NCBI RefSeq assembly: GCF_001399455.2
Contig: NZ_LLEI02000017.1
Location: 40,384-104,383, forward strand
Source: Vibrio bivalvicida
GTDB lineage: Bacteria; Pseudomonadota; Gammaproteobacteria; Enterobacterales; Vibrionaceae
Reading direction: 5' to 3'
DNA length: 64,000 nucleotides
Positions within the stretch are counted from its first letter, which is position 1. Each line of letters opens with the position of its first letter. A program made the position numbers and the translations under genes. Below the pieces are notes generated by a model that saw nothing but the letters and a program-made list of their open reading frames with translations, ran no database searches and was not told the origin of the DNA. This document shows, piece after piece, positions 1-10,300 of the stretch.

Positions 1-59
1 AAGATAGGCCAGGTATTACCAGACTTACCCCTACTGCTGCCACTCACTCATGTAGGACT

Positions 60-89
60 AGCAAAAAAAACCTCCCAAGCGGGAGGTTT
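60..89 (-). terminator. Rho-independent terminator of the NSS transporter gene
   Basis: A 9-bp perfect stem (AAACCTCCC/GGGAGGTTT, loop AAGC) is followed on the minus strand by a run of eight T. It lies 26 bp beyond the transporter stop codon. Confidence 0.9.
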
Positions 90-114
90 GTTTCATTGAA
101 GTCGTGAGTCAGGT

Positions 115-1545
115 CTATAGCTTCTTAGAGAAGATTCCTGCCACAGCGATGATACCGATACCTAGCAGCATGATTTCACCCTTGCCGCTATCGAAGCCAG
201 ACTTAATGCCCATGAAAGCAACGACTGCGATAGCTACTGGAATAATGTACTTAACTAGGTTGTACCATAGACCAAACAGTGGGAAAGACACTTCACCATC
301 GTTAGTGATCTCTTTTTCAAGCTCTGAGCGTGATAGACGCCAACCTGCGAAGATACATACCAACATACCACCAACAGCTAGGAAGATCTTATCTGTTAGG
401 AGGTCGAAGATATCAAATGCGCCAGTGCCGAATAGTGTTGGCCCTACACCACCTAGCGACAGAGAGGCGAATACACATAGCGTTGCCATTACTGAGCTTG
501 CGCTGATTACGGCTGTAGATCGCTTCATACCTTTTTCATCAATTAGGTAAGAAACCACAACCTCAAGTAGTGATACAGAAGAAGTAAGTGCCGCTACCGT
601 TAGACCAATGAAGAACATCAGTGCAAACAGAAGACCGATTACGCCACCCATTTCAGCAAATAGCTGAGGTACGACAACAAATACTAGACCAGGGCCAGCC
701 GCTGGCTCCATACCGAATGCAAACATTGCTGGGAACATTGCTACACCTGCTAGGATTGCAACACCAGTGTCCATTGCAGTAACCATACCTGTCGTCTGAA
801 CTAGGTTTTCTTTCTTCTTCAAGTAAGAACCGTAAGTCAACATACAGCCCATACCCAAGCTCAGCGAGAAGAACGCCTGACCTAGAGCCGCTAGAACAAC
901 GTTACTATCCACTTTAGAGAAATCTGGCATAAACAGGAATTCAAGACCAGCCATAGCGCCAGGGAGCATTAGACCTTTCACTGATACAACAATCAGGATA
1001 AGGAATAATAGAGGCATTAGGATCTTACCTGCTTTCTCGATACCGCCAGATACGCCTTTCATCACGATGGCGATGTTTAGCATCAGGTAGATACCCATCC
1101 ACATCAGTGGTTGAACGGGATCAGAGATGAAACCGCCAAAGCTGTCACCGATTGCTTCTGGTGCACTTAGCAGGCCGCCACCAACTTTAAAGATGTATGC
1201 CAGTGCCCAACCACCTACCACTGGGTAGAAACCCATGATAAGTAGACCACTCAACACACCCATAACGCCTGTAAACGTCCAACGACGATCTGTCGTTTTA
1301 AACGCACCAACAGCGGATAGACCTGTCTTACGACCAATAGCGAACTCAGTTAGCATGACGCTAAAGCCGATAAAAATTACGAAAAGAAGGTAAATTGCAA
1401 CGAACGCGCCGCCGCCGCTCTCACCTGCCGTATAAGGAAATTTCCATATGTTGCCCAAACCAACAGCAGAACCTGCTGCGGCCATCACGAAGCCTAATTT
1501 AGATCCCCATGTATCACGGGCTTGTGTACTTGTACTAGTAGCCAC
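115..1545 (-). CDS. Sodium-dependent amino-acid transporter (NSS/SNF family)
   Basis: A 476-residue polytopic inner-membrane protein of the neurotransmitter:sodium symporter family, which couples uptake of an amino acid or similar solute to sodium. The N-terminal family signature (about residues 17-45, with GSAVGLGNIWKFPY) forms the substrate and sodium site, and about 11-12 hydrophobic segments follow. The start is GTG with a GGAG six bases upstream. The gene is monocistronic: a strong terminator follows it and cls diverges from it. A TyrR-like palindrome lies about 63 bp upstream, which suggests an aromatic amino acid, perhaps tyrosine or tryptophan, as substrate. The substrate is inferred; the family is clear. 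Confidence 0.88.
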   Translation of the reverse strand: MATSTSTQARDTWGSKLGFVMAAAGSAVGLGNIWKFPYTAGESGGGAFVAIYLLFVIFIGFSVMLTEFAIGRKTGLSAVGAFKTTDRRWTFTGVMGVLSGLLIMGFYPVVGGWALAYIFKVGGGLLSAPEAIGDSFGGFISDPVQPLMWMGIYLMLNIAIVMKGVSGGIEKAGKILMPLLFLILIVVSVKGLMLPGAMAGLEFLFMPDFSKVDSNVVLAALGQAFFSLSLGMGCMLTYGSYLKKKENLVQTTGMVTAMDTGVAILAGVAMFPAMFAFGMEPAAGPGLVFVVVPQLFAEMGGVIGLLFALMFFIGLTVAALTSSVSLLEVVVSYLIDEKGMKRSTAVISASSVMATLCVFASLSLGGVGPTLFGTGAFDIFDLLTDKIFLAVGGMLVCIFAGWRLSRSELEKEITNDGEVSFPLFGLWYNLVKYIIPVAIAVVAFMGIKSGFDSGKGEIMLLGIGIIAVAGIFSKKL

Positions 1546-1607
1546 GGTTACTCCATTAAATCGTTTTTAAGTTGTGTTTGCTTCTGTTAGGCGCCTTAAA
1601 AAAGTGG

Positions 1608-1625
1608 TGTATAATTATTTTTACA
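1608..1625 (-). promoter_or_regulatory. Putative TyrR box upstream of the NSS transporter
   Basis: TGTATA-N6-TTTACA matches the TyrR consensus TGTAAA-N6-TTTACA at 11 of 12 defined positions. It sits 63-80 bp before the transporter start codon, a usual distance for an operator. The nearest gene on the other side, cls, starts 286 bp away. Confidence 0.5.
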
Positions 1626-1910
1626 CTTAATAAAATTATCAGTGACGCTAACGTTATGGCAAGTAAAGCAGTTTAAGATTAAAATTGGAAGCCCATTTAG
1701 TTTATTTTTCCGCCACAAATGTAATTAATATGTTTAAATGCTGCTTTTTTAGCCTTTAACATCTACTATACACCAGAATTTACATTCCCATAACATAATC
1801 ATTCTTTTTCTGACTTTTCCTTACTCGTTACATTCTTTGTCTATTTGTCGCTTGTCGCCCCTCTCCCAGAGTTCTAATATTGAATGGCATTGGAATACCT
1901 AGGTTACTGA

Positions 1911-3365
1911 ATGGAAAAGTTTTATCACTTTGTTACGCTGGCTGGGATCGTCTTATATTGGATTTTAGTTGCAGGTGTGACAATTCGAGTCGTACTAAAA
2001 CGACGTGCTGTCAGCGTCTCGCTAGCTTGGCTGATGATCATTTATATCATTCCAATCTTAGGTGTCGCCTGCTATTTCCTATTTGGTGAACTCAATCTTG
2101 GTCGCAAAAGAGCCGAACGCGCCAAAGAGATGCTCTCTCCTTTCTCTGAGTGGTTCTCGAAGCTCAACGATTGTCATGCTCACTCACCTGAAAGTTTTGG
2201 CCGCCATATCTATCGTATTGATGAGCTATGTAACAACCGGCTTGGTCTACCTGCCCTTTCAGGTAACTCACTTTCTTTACAAAGTTCTCCTGACGATATT
2301 TTACATTCCATTATCGAAGACATTGAAAATGCTCAAGCCAGTATTCGTATGGTTTTCTACATTTGGCACCCAGGCGGGTTGGCCGATTCCGTTGCTTCTG
2401 CCTTAATTCAAGCAACAAAACGAGGTGTAGATGTTAAAGTTTTGCTCGACTCCGCTGGCAGCCCACGTTTCTTTCGCAGCGAGTGGTTACAGATGATGCG
2501 CGGTGCGGGTATCGAAGTCGTTCAAGCACTCGAAGTTAGCCCGTGGCGTATCTTCCTTCGTCGCCTCGACCTGCGCCAACATCGGAAAATCATCGTCATC
2601 GACGAAGAGATCGCATATACAGGATCAATGAACTTGGTTGACCCGGCATACTTTAAACGAGACTCTGGCGTCGGTCAGTGGATTGACATGATGGTACGCA
2701 TCACCGGCCCAACCGTTAATGTATTGTCGGCGATTCACTGCTGGGACTGGGAAGTAGAGACAGGTTCTCGGGTATTCCCATCATTACCCAAGTGCAACAT
2801 CAATCCAAATGAACCTCAACACCCTGTTCAAGTTGTTCCTTCCGGCCCAGGTATGCCAGAACACCTCATTTCTCAGGTATTAACGCTGGCGATCAATCAG
2901 GCGAATCACTCAGTTCGTATCACGACTCCATACTTTGTCCCTAGTTCTGATTTACTTGAAACACTCAAGATGACCGCACAACGTGGCATTAAAGTGGAGT
3001 TGATCATCCCACACAAAAATGACTCACTCATGGTTCAGTGGGCATCACGTGCATTTTACAGTGAGCTATTAAGTGCCGGGGTTAAAATTTATGAGTTCTA
3101 TGGCGGATTGCTACATACAAAGTCGGTTGTGATTGACGAGGAGTTCTGTCTCGTCGGAACGGTAAATATGGATATGCGTAGTTTGTGGCTTAACTTTGAG
3201 CTTACCCTAGCCATTGATGACATAGCGTTTACCAAAGAGATGTATTGGCTTCAGCAAAGTTATATAGATCAGTCTCACTTAGTTAACATTCAAGACTGGG
3301 AAAAGCGTACGCTATTCTCTCGCTTTTTAGAGCGCGTTTTCTATCTGTTTAACCCACTGCTTTAA
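1911..3365 (+). CDS. cls: Cardiolipin synthase (ClsA type)
   Basis: This 484-residue inner-membrane enzyme of the phospholipase D superfamily condenses two phosphatidylglycerols into cardiolipin and glycerol. Two N-terminal transmembrane helices (about residues 6-28 and 38-58) precede two HKD catalytic motifs: HRKIIVIDE near residue 223 and HTKSVVIDE near residue 400. The length matches the ClsA family (about 480-490). The gene stands alone between the divergent transporter and metC, which follows after 62 bp without a visible terminator, so some read-through into metC is possible. Confidence 0.93.
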   Translation: MEKFYHFVTLAGIVLYWILVAGVTIRVVLKRRAVSVSLAWLMIIYIIPILGVACYFLFGELNLGRKRAERAKEMLSPFSEWFSKLNDCHAHSPESFGRHIYRIDELCNNRLGLPALSGNSLSLQSSPDDILHSIIEDIENAQASIRMVFYIWHPGGLADSVASALIQATKRGVDVKVLLDSAGSPRFFRSEWLQMMRGAGIEVVQALEVSPWRIFLRRLDLRQHRKIIVIDEEIAYTGSMNLVDPAYFKRDSGVGQWIDMMVRITGPTVNVLSAIHCWDWEVETGSRVFPSLPKCNINPNEPQHPVQVVPSGPGMPEHLISQVLTLAINQANHSVRITTPYFVPSSDLLETLKMTAQRGIKVELIIPHKNDSLMVQWASRAFYSELLSAGVKIYEFYGGLLHTKSVVIDEEFCLVGTVNMDMRSLWLNFELTLAIDDIAFTKEMYWLQQSYIDQSHLVNIQDWEKRTLFSRFLERVFYLFNPLL

Positions 3366-3427
3366 ACCCTTGCTATTCAAGCTACGCCATGGTTTAAATA
3401 AGAGAAAGTATTCGATAAGGACTTCCG

Positions 3428-4633
3428 ATGTCAGAAAGTAAACAGACCAGAATGGTCACCGCTGGTCGCGATAAAAAGTGGACTAATGGCGTGGTAAACC
3501 CGTCCGTCCAAAGGGCATCTACCGTTGTATTCAACACCGTCGCTGAAAAACATCATGCAACGGTGAACCGAGCAAATAAGACTCTGTTTTACGGTCGCCG
3601 CGGTACTACCACCCATTTTGCGTTTCAAGACGCAATGACCGAAATAGAAGGTGGCACAGGTTGCGCTCTGTATCCTTGCGGTACAGCAGCGATCTCTAAT
3701 GCCATTCTGTCGTTTGTCGAGACAGGCGACCACATTTTGATGGTCGATACCTGTTATGAACCAACACGAGATTTTTGCGACAAGATCCTTAAGAAGATGG
3801 GAGTAGAAACAACCTACTACGACCCAACTCTGGGTGAAGGTATTCGCGAGCTTATTAAGTCAAATACTAGGGTGCTGTTCCTAGAATCTCCGGGGTCTAT
3901 CACCATGGAAGTACAGGATGTGCCAACTCTGTCTAGTATTGCACACGAACACGATATTATCGTGATGCTAGATAACACTTGGGCAGCAGGTGTAAATTTC
4001 TCACCCTTTGAACATGGCGTCGACATTTCTATTCAAGCAGCAACGAAATATATTGTGGGCCACTCAGATGTCATGCTCGGTACTGCAGTTGCCAATGAAA
4101 AACACTGGGATCAATTACGCGAACAAAGTTACTTGATGGGCCAATGTGTTTCCCCTGACGACGCCTACTTAGGCTTACGTGGAATTCGCACTCTTGATGT
4201 ACGTCTGCGTCAACACGCAGAAAACAGCTTAAAAGTCGCGCAGTGGCTTCAAAACAGACCTGAAGTTGATCATGTTCGCCACCCTGCCCTTGAAACTTGT
4301 CCTGGTCACGAGTTTTTCACACGCGATTTTACCGGTGGAAATGGCCTATTTTCATTTGTCTTGAAAAGCAGTTACCCAAGAGCAACCACAGCCCTATTAG
4401 ATGGAATGAAGCATTTTAGTATGGGCTATTCCTGGGGGGGGTTTGAAAGTCTGATTCTTGCCAATGAACCAAAGAGCTTCAATAGTCTGCGTACAGTGGC
4501 TAATCCTAACTTTGAGGGAACCCTGATTCGCTTACATATTGGACTTGAATCTGTCGATGACCTGATCGCCGATCTTGAAGCAGGGCTAGAACGATACAAT
4601 GCACTGATTCTCGAAAAAGAAGCAACGGCCTAA
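3428..4633 (+). CDS. metC: Cystathionine beta-lyase
   Basis: A 401-residue cytosolic PLP enzyme of the Cys/Met metabolism family. It cleaves cystathionine to homocysteine, pyruvate and ammonia in methionine biosynthesis. The PLP lysine lies in the segment [16 protein letters not shown] near residue 208, and the cofactor-binding segment [10 protein letters not shown] lies near residue 83. An AAGGA ribosome-binding site precedes the ATG. I see no MetJ box upstream, so regulation may differ from enterobacterial metC. MetC, MetB and MetZ share the fold; overall sequence and the [19 protein letters not shown] segment favour MetC. Confidence 0.9.
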   Translation: MSESKQTRMVTAGRDKKWTNGVVNPSVQRASTVVFNTVAEKHHATVNRANKTLFYGRRGTTTHFAFQDAMTEIEGGTGCALYPCGTAAISNAILSFVETGDHILMVDTCYEPTRDFCDKILKKMGVETTYYDPTLGEGIRELIKSNTRVLFLESPGSITMEVQDVPTLSSIAHEHDIIVMLDNTWAAGVNFSPFEHGVDISIQAATKYIVGHSDVMLGTAVANEKHWDQLREQSYLMGQCVSPDDAYLGLRGIRTLDVRLRQHAENSLKVAQWLQNRPEVDHVRHPALETCPGHEFFTRDFTGGNGLFSFVLKSSYPRATTALLDGMKHFSMGYSWGGFESLILANEPKSFNSLRTVANPNFEGTLIRLHIGLESVDDLIADLEAGLERYNALILEKEATA

Positions 4634-4657
4634 TGCCTTCAAAAAAGTTCACTATTT

Positions 4658-4679
4658 AGCCTCGCTCGCGAGGCTTTTT
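4658..4679 (+). terminator. Terminator after metC
   Basis: A GC-rich stem (AGCCTCG/CGAGGCT) is followed by TTTTTA, 25 bp beyond the metC stop. Confidence 0.85.
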
Positions 4680-4863
4680 AATATATTGATATTATTAACA
4701 ATTTGGTCATTATGATTTTATAAGACCTTTCGTTAATTAAAGCTGTTGGTTATTAATTCAACATCACAATTTAACATTTTATTAACTTATCTAATTTCGC
4801 TTAGTTCAATTTTTCTCCTACGTTTAAACATCTCATCAGAGGTCATACCAGAAGGAGCTAACA

Positions 4864-5799
4864 TTGAAACTGATCTACTCACTTGTCCTTACTTGTGCTT
4901 TAGCACTTGGACAACCTATGCTAACCAACATCGCCTATGCCAGTGGCTACACTCAAACTCAATATCCCATAGTTCTTGTTCATGGACTGTTTGGATTCGA
5001 TACCCTTGCTGGTGTCGACTATTTTTATGGCATACCCCACTCACTGACGCGTGATGGCGCCACTGTGTACGTTGCGCAAGTATCCGCTTCAAACAGTACC
5101 GAAGTAAGGGGGGAGCAACTTCTAGAACAAGTAGAAACCTTATTGGCTGCAACAGGCGCGTCTAAGGTCAACCTAATGGGTCATAGTCATGGCGGCCCCA
5201 CCGCACGTTATGTCGCATCCGTCAGGCCAGATCTTGTTGCATCAGTCACCAGCATTGGTGGCGTTAACAAAGGTTCTAAAGTTGCTGACTTGGTAAGAGG
5301 AACGGTACCGGAAGGCTCGGGGTTAGAAGGGTTAGCGGTAAAACTAGCCGGAGGACTCACCACACTAATTAACCTTCTTTCGGGTGGGACAGATCTTGAT
5401 CAAGATCCACTAGCCTCTCTCGAAGCGCTAACCACTGAAGGTTCGCTTGCGTTTAATCAACATCACCCATATGGAATTCCCGCCAGCACCTGTGGCGATG
5501 GCGACCTTCTCGCTAATAATGGCGTCTATTACTATTCTTGGACAGGATCTTCCACCTTTACCAATCTTTTTGATCCTACTGATGGCGCCATGGTTGTACT
5601 GGGCTGGGCGTTCGATGAACCAAATGATGGCTTAGTCGGAGCGTGTAGTACCCATTTAGGAAAAGTCATTCGTGATGATTACAAGATGAACCATCTCGAC
5701 GAAATAAATGGGTTGCTAGGCATTCACCACCTATTTGAGACAGACCCTGTCACACTGTATCGACAACACGCGAACCGCCTAAAACAACAGGGGCTATAA
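4864..5799 (+). CDS. Secreted triacylglycerol lipase (lipase family I, foldase-dependent)
   Basis: A 311-residue secreted alpha/beta-hydrolase that hydrolyses triacylglycerols. The start is TTG, chosen because AAGGAGCTAACA lies directly upstream and the resulting N-terminus (KLIYSLVLTCALALG) is a good signal peptide; no ATG gives one. The oxyanion segment VHGLFGFD lies near residue 40 and the nucleophile elbow GHSHGG near residue 102. Two cysteines (ASTCGDGD, VGACSTH) match the disulfide of Pseudomonas/Vibrio family I.1-I.2 lipases. Its dedicated foldase follows 10 bp downstream, so the pair is an operon. Export is probably Sec, then type II secretion, as known for the family. Confidence 0.9.
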   Translation: MKLIYSLVLTCALALGQPMLTNIAYASGYTQTQYPIVLVHGLFGFDTLAGVDYFYGIPHSLTRDGATVYVAQVSASNSTEVRGEQLLEQVETLLAATGASKVNLMGHSHGGPTARYVASVRPDLVASVTSIGGVNKGSKVADLVRGTVPEGSGLEGLAVKLAGGLTTLINLLSGGTDLDQDPLASLEALTTEGSLAFNQHHPYGIPASTCGDGDLLANNGVYYYSWTGSSTFTNLFDPTDGAMVVLGWAFDEPNDGLVGACSTHLGKVIRDDYKMNHLDEINGLLGIHHLFETDPVTLYRQHANRLKQQGL

Positions 5800-5809
5800 G
5801 GAAAACCCG

Positions 5810-6661
5810 ATGAAAAAGACCGCTCTTATTACCGCTACTCTCGTTATTTCTATTGGTTTAGGTGCGGTCTTATATAAGTCCGCTAGTATGCCAGACAGCT
5901 TACCAGTCGCTCCATCTCAAGTAGATATTGAGGTTGATACCACCACGGCAAAACACTTTTTCGATTTTTCTTTGAGCAGCTTGGGAGAGCAAAGTCTCAG
6001 TGACATCAAGAAAACGGTCCGTCAACACGTTTCAATGGGCAACAACCTCACTGATGAAGAGGCGTTATTTACAACTTATTTGCAATACAAAGAAGCGCTT
6101 GCTGACCTTGAACCCATGCAAGTCACTTCGCTCACAGCCATAGATTTAGAGCAACTTCACCTACGCATCATGGATTTACAATCTCAGTATTTCTCGCAAG
6201 AGCAAATCAAGCTGCTATTTGAAGATGAAAACCTGTTACGTCAATTGGCCATCGACAAAGCGAGTATCGCCCAGCAAGATATCAACAATATACAAAAGCA
6301 AGTCTTGATAGAAGATAGGCTTACCGAGCTACCTGAACATATTCGCAAAGCCGAAAGCAACAACCAGCTCGTTGTTAATTTAGCGTCTGTATCACGACTT
6401 GAGAGTCAAGAGAAATACCTTGCCAGAGTCGAGCTGATCGGCGAAGAAGCAGCACAGCGGCTCACCGCACTCGATCAACAACGTGCCTCTTTCCAATCAT
6501 CACTCGATTCCTATTTACAGCGTAGAGATAGCCTACTTGCGTCGCCATCTCTTTCAGAGCAAGATAAACAATTTCAAATCACTCAGTTACGAGAGCAAAA
6601 CTTCGACACAACTCAGTTGAGACGAGTACAAGCGCTTGAGAGAATCCATGACAGTCGTTAA
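5810..6661 (+). CDS. lifO: Lipase-specific foldase (lipase chaperone)
   Basis: A 283-residue membrane-anchored steric chaperone that folds the preceding lipase in the periplasm. One N-terminal transmembrane segment (about residues 5-23) anchors it. The rest is a helical, Gln/Glu/Leu-rich periplasmic domain, as in the Lif family. The segment FDFSLSSLGEQSLSDIKKTVRQ (about residues 51-72) fits the conserved RxxFDY/F(C/S)LSALGE region, although the Arg is not present here. It is translated 10 bp after the lipase. A GC-rich inverted repeat (6673-6697) follows, but it lacks a T-run on either side. Confidence 0.88.
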   Translation: MKKTALITATLVISIGLGAVLYKSASMPDSLPVAPSQVDIEVDTTTAKHFFDFSLSSLGEQSLSDIKKTVRQHVSMGNNLTDEEALFTTYLQYKEALADLEPMQVTSLTAIDLEQLHLRIMDLQSQYFSQEQIKLLFEDENLLRQLAIDKASIAQQDINNIQKQVLIEDRLTELPEHIRKAESNNQLVVNLASVSRLESQEKYLARVELIGEEAAQRLTALDQQRASFQSSLDSYLQRRDSLLASPSLSEQDKQFQITQLREQNFDTTQLRRVQALERIHDSR

Positions 6662-6704
6662 ACGATACAACATTGGCAGCATACAAGGTGCTGCCAAACA
6701 AAAC

Positions 6705-7268
6705 CTATACACGCTTTTTCGGACAGCCGACTAAGTGATCATCAACCATTCCAACAGCTTGCATAAATGCATAACAGATGGTTTCGCCAACGAACTTAAA
6801 CCCTTTCTTTTTGAGGAATTTACTCATCGCTTTTGATTGCTGTGTCGAGGTAGGGACATCGCTCATTTGAGTCCAGAGGTTCACAATAGGCTCACCCTCG
6901 ACAAACTGCCACAATGCCTTAGATAAACTGCCGTACTCTTCGATGAGTGCGAGAGCCGCACGCGCATTACTATAGACAGATGCAATCTTTCCTCTGTGTT
7001 TTACCACGTCAAAATTCTCTATAATTGGCTCTACGTTTGATTCATCGTACTGAGATAGACGAAACAAATCGTAGTCTTCAAATGCCGCTCGGTAACCTTC
7101 ACGTTTTTTTAGAATCGTTATCCAACTTAACCCAGCTTGCGCGCCTTCTAAAGTAATAAACTCAAATAGCACTTTGTCGTCATAGACGGGCACACCCCAT
7201 TCTGCATCGTGATACTCACGCTCTAGTTCATGATTCATAGCCCATGCGCAAGTTGTATCCTTACTCAT
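6705..7268 (-). CDS. tag: DNA-3-methyladenine glycosylase I
   Basis: A 187-residue cytosolic base-excision-repair enzyme that removes 3-methyladenine from alkylated DNA. The N-terminal segment CAWAMNHELEREYHDAEWGVP is typical of Tag. The four zinc ligands of the family appear as Cys7, His20, His178 and Cys182. The helix-hairpin-helix fold region contains QAGLSWITILKKREGYR. The length equals E. coli Tag (187). A terminator separates the gene from the upstream RND operon, so it is probably transcribed alone. Confidence 0.94.
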   Translation of the reverse strand: MSKDTTCAWAMNHELEREYHDAEWGVPVYDDKVLFEFITLEGAQAGLSWITILKKREGYRAAFEDYDLFRLSQYDESNVEPIIENFDVVKHRGKIASVYSNARAALALIEEYGSLSKALWQFVEGEPIVNLWTQMSDVPTSTQQSKAMSKFLKKKGFKFVGETICYAFMQAVGMVDDHLVGCPKKRV

Positions 7269-7283
7269 TCATTATCCCCTTTT

Positions 7284-7314
7284 AAAAAACACCCCCGACA
7301 AAGTCAGGGGCGTT
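7284..7314 (-). terminator. Terminator of the RND efflux operon
   Basis: On the minus strand the stem CGCCCCTGAC/GTCGGGGGTG (with G-T pairing) is followed by TTTTTT. It falls between the pump gene stop (7331) and the tag start. Confidence 0.85.
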
Positions 7315-7330
7315 CCGTTAATATTTCTAG

Positions 7331-10300
7331 TTAATTTGGCACTTTCACTTTGTGGAATAGACGATACAACACTGGCACGACAATAAGTGTCAGCACTGTT
7401 GCAAAACCTAAACCAAACATGATAGTCACCGCCATCGGTTTGAAGAAAATATCAGGGAGCAGAGGAATCATACCCAAGATGGTAGTGATCGCAGCCATAC
7501 AAACCGGGCGAACACGGCTTAACGCAGCATCCACCACCGCAACATAGGGATCTTTACCCGAATGCATTTCGATCTCTATCTGATCCAACAAAACGATACC
7601 GTTTTTCAGCAACATACCTGATAAACTCAAGAAACCAAGTAGGGCCATAAAGCCGAACGGTGTATTCAAAGCCAGTAAGCCTGTGGTCACACCAATTATC
7701 GCTAAAGGTACGGTTAACCAAACAATCAAAGGCTCTTTGACTGAGTTAAACAAGAATACCGTCACCAAGAACATAAATAGGTAGCCCATTGGCATAGTGG
7801 TAAATAGTGATTTTTGAGCATCACCTGACGACTCATATTCACCGCCCCACTCTAGCGAATAACCTGGCGGCAACTCAATCGCTTCGATTTGTGGCATCAA
7901 ACGCGTTTGGAGTGTCGCTGCAGTCTCTTCCCCAAGCAAATCGGGATCAGCCATGACGGTCAACATACGTTTGCGATTCTTGCGAACTATGATTGGGTCC
8001 TCCCAACGAATATCGTAGCCTAATGTCACTTGCTGCAACGGAATATACTCGCCAAGCGCTGGGCTCCAAATCTTCATACCTTCAATATTACGAATATCAA
8101 CACGCTCACCTTCAGGTAAACGGGCTACTATCGGCATTAAGGTCGTACCATCTCGGTAAACACCAATTGATTTACCTGAAAAAGACATCGCTAGGAACTC
8201 GTCTACATCAGATTTACTGATGCCGTAACGACGCGCTTGGCTCTCATTAAACTGTGGTTCAAGCACTTTAGTACGCTCTCGCCAATCGTGACGGATGTTC
8301 GTCGCACCAGGATCAGCGTGCATGATATCTTCAACTTGTTTAGCAATACCACGTAGTACCGTTGGATCAGAACCAATGATACGAGCTTCTATCTTCGCAC
8401 CACCACCTGGACCAAGCTCAATTTGCTTAAGCTTATAGTTAATCTCTGGAAATTTGTCTTCTAGGTACAACCTAAAGTTTTTCATCAAACTTTCAAGTTG
8501 TTCATAGTCGGCAACACGAGTCGTGATCTCACCATAGGCTGAATAGCTCTTTTCTGGCGAATATGTCAGCATAAAGCGTTGCAAGCCCTGCCCCGCCGTC
8601 GCCGTGACATGCTCAACACCTTCTTGCTCTGAAAGCCAAGATTCCAATGCTTTCAACTTAGTATTAGTCGCGCGTATATCAGTCCCTTCAGGTAGCCATA
8701 TGTCCGTTAGGAACATAGGTGTTGTGGAAGATGGAAAGAAAGACTGCTTAACTTGAGTAAAGCCAACAATGCTCACAGCCAAGCCAACAATAAGTACAAT
8801 CACGGTTAACCAGGCTCGCTTCATACAAAATTCAAGGAAGCCTTTGTAAACCACAAAGATCATTCCATTGTATGGGTCACTGCCTTCTCCTTGTTTGAAC
8901 TTCTGACCTTTAAAGAAGATATCTGCAAAAAATGGAGTTAGGGAGATAGCGGTAAACCAGCTCAACATCAGCGAAATAAGCAGTACGGTAAACAAAGTAC
9001 CACAGTACTCACCCGTTGCATCCTCTGACAAGCCAATTGGAGCAAACGCCGTCACTGCAATAACAGTAGCACCAAGCAATGGCCACTTGGTTTGAGTTAC
9101 GATATCGGTGGCGGCCTGCATTCGCGTTCGCCCTTTTTGCGTACCGATCAATATCCCTTCGACCACCACTATGGCATTGTCCACCAGCATACCCAATGCG
9201 ATAACCAGCGCACCTAAAGAGATGCGTTGCAAATCAATAGCGAAGTACTTCATAAAGATGAATGTACCTAGCACGGTCAAAAGTAGAATAAGCCCAATCA
9301 ACAGACCTGAACGTAGCCCCATAAAGAACAACAGCACGATGATCACAATCGCCACTGCCTGACCTAGGCTGACAACGAATCCGCTCACCGACTTGTCGAC
9401 TTCTTTGGGCTGGCTATAAATTTCAGAGATTCCAACACCGACAGGCTGCTGATACTTAAGCTCGGCAAGACGTCGGTCAAAGCGTTCCCCTACCTCAACA
9501 ACGTTTACCCCTTGAGCAAAAGAGACCCCTAAATTAAGCGCTAAATCGCCATTAAAGGTAATGATGTTACTAGGAACTTCAACATAACCCCGTTTTATAT
9601 CGGCAACATCTTTAAGGTAAATTAGGCCCTGTGCACCACTTTCAGTAATAATGAGATCACCAAGTTGGTCCACATTTTCAAACTCACCTGTTGGATGGAT
9701 TCGAATATATTCATCACCGATTCGAATTGCGCCAGCATCAGAGACAACGTTCTGAGTTGATAACAAGTTAAATACAGTGTTCGGCGCTATTCCGAGAGTA
9801 CTCAAACGCTTCATCGAAATCTCGATAAAGACCTGCTCTTGCTGCTCACCCGATACAGAAACCTTGCTGACACCGTCAATCAGTTCCAGTTCTCGACGCA
9901 AATAGTCAACATAATCGAGTAACTCTTTGTAGCTGTATCCATCGCCAGTTACCGCTAGTAAGATACCGTAAACGTCACCAAAATCATCAATCACTGTCGG
10001 GTCATTCACACCAGGTGGGAGTTGACCTTTAAGATCATTAACCTTACGACGCAACTCATCCCAAATTTGAGGTAAGTCATCAGGGCCATAGTTGTTCTTC
10101 ATCGAGACAGTGATCTGCGACAAACCTCGACTAGAGGTCGAGTTTACTTCATCGACATACGTAAGCTGTTGAATCGCTTTTTCTATCGGGTACGTCACCT
10201 CTTCTTCAACTTGCTGCGGTGTTGCTCCAGGGTAGGAAGTGACAACCATAGCATCTTTAATGGTAAATGCCGGATCTTCTAACTGGCCTAAACTGAAAAA

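Noticed and set aside
1..59. Possible end of an upstream gene at the left edge
   Set aside because: One plus-strand frame is open through this short stretch, but there is nothing recognisable and it would run into the terminator; it cannot be judged without flanking sequence.
104..550. 148-codon plus-strand frame opposite the NSS transporter
   Set aside because: It lies entirely within the transporter gene on the other strand and has Ser/Pro/Thr-rich nonsense composition typical of an antisense shadow.
4746..5054. Overlapping 102-codon frame at the lipase start
   Set aside because: It is out of frame with the lipase, lacks a ribosome site and resembles no protein; the lipase signal peptide and catalytic motif settle the frame.
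6673..6697. TTGGCAGCA/TGCTGCCAA hairpin as terminator between the lipase foldase and tag
   Set aside because: The stem is good but neither side has a T-run; it may be a weak bidirectional terminator, and evidence is too thin to list it.
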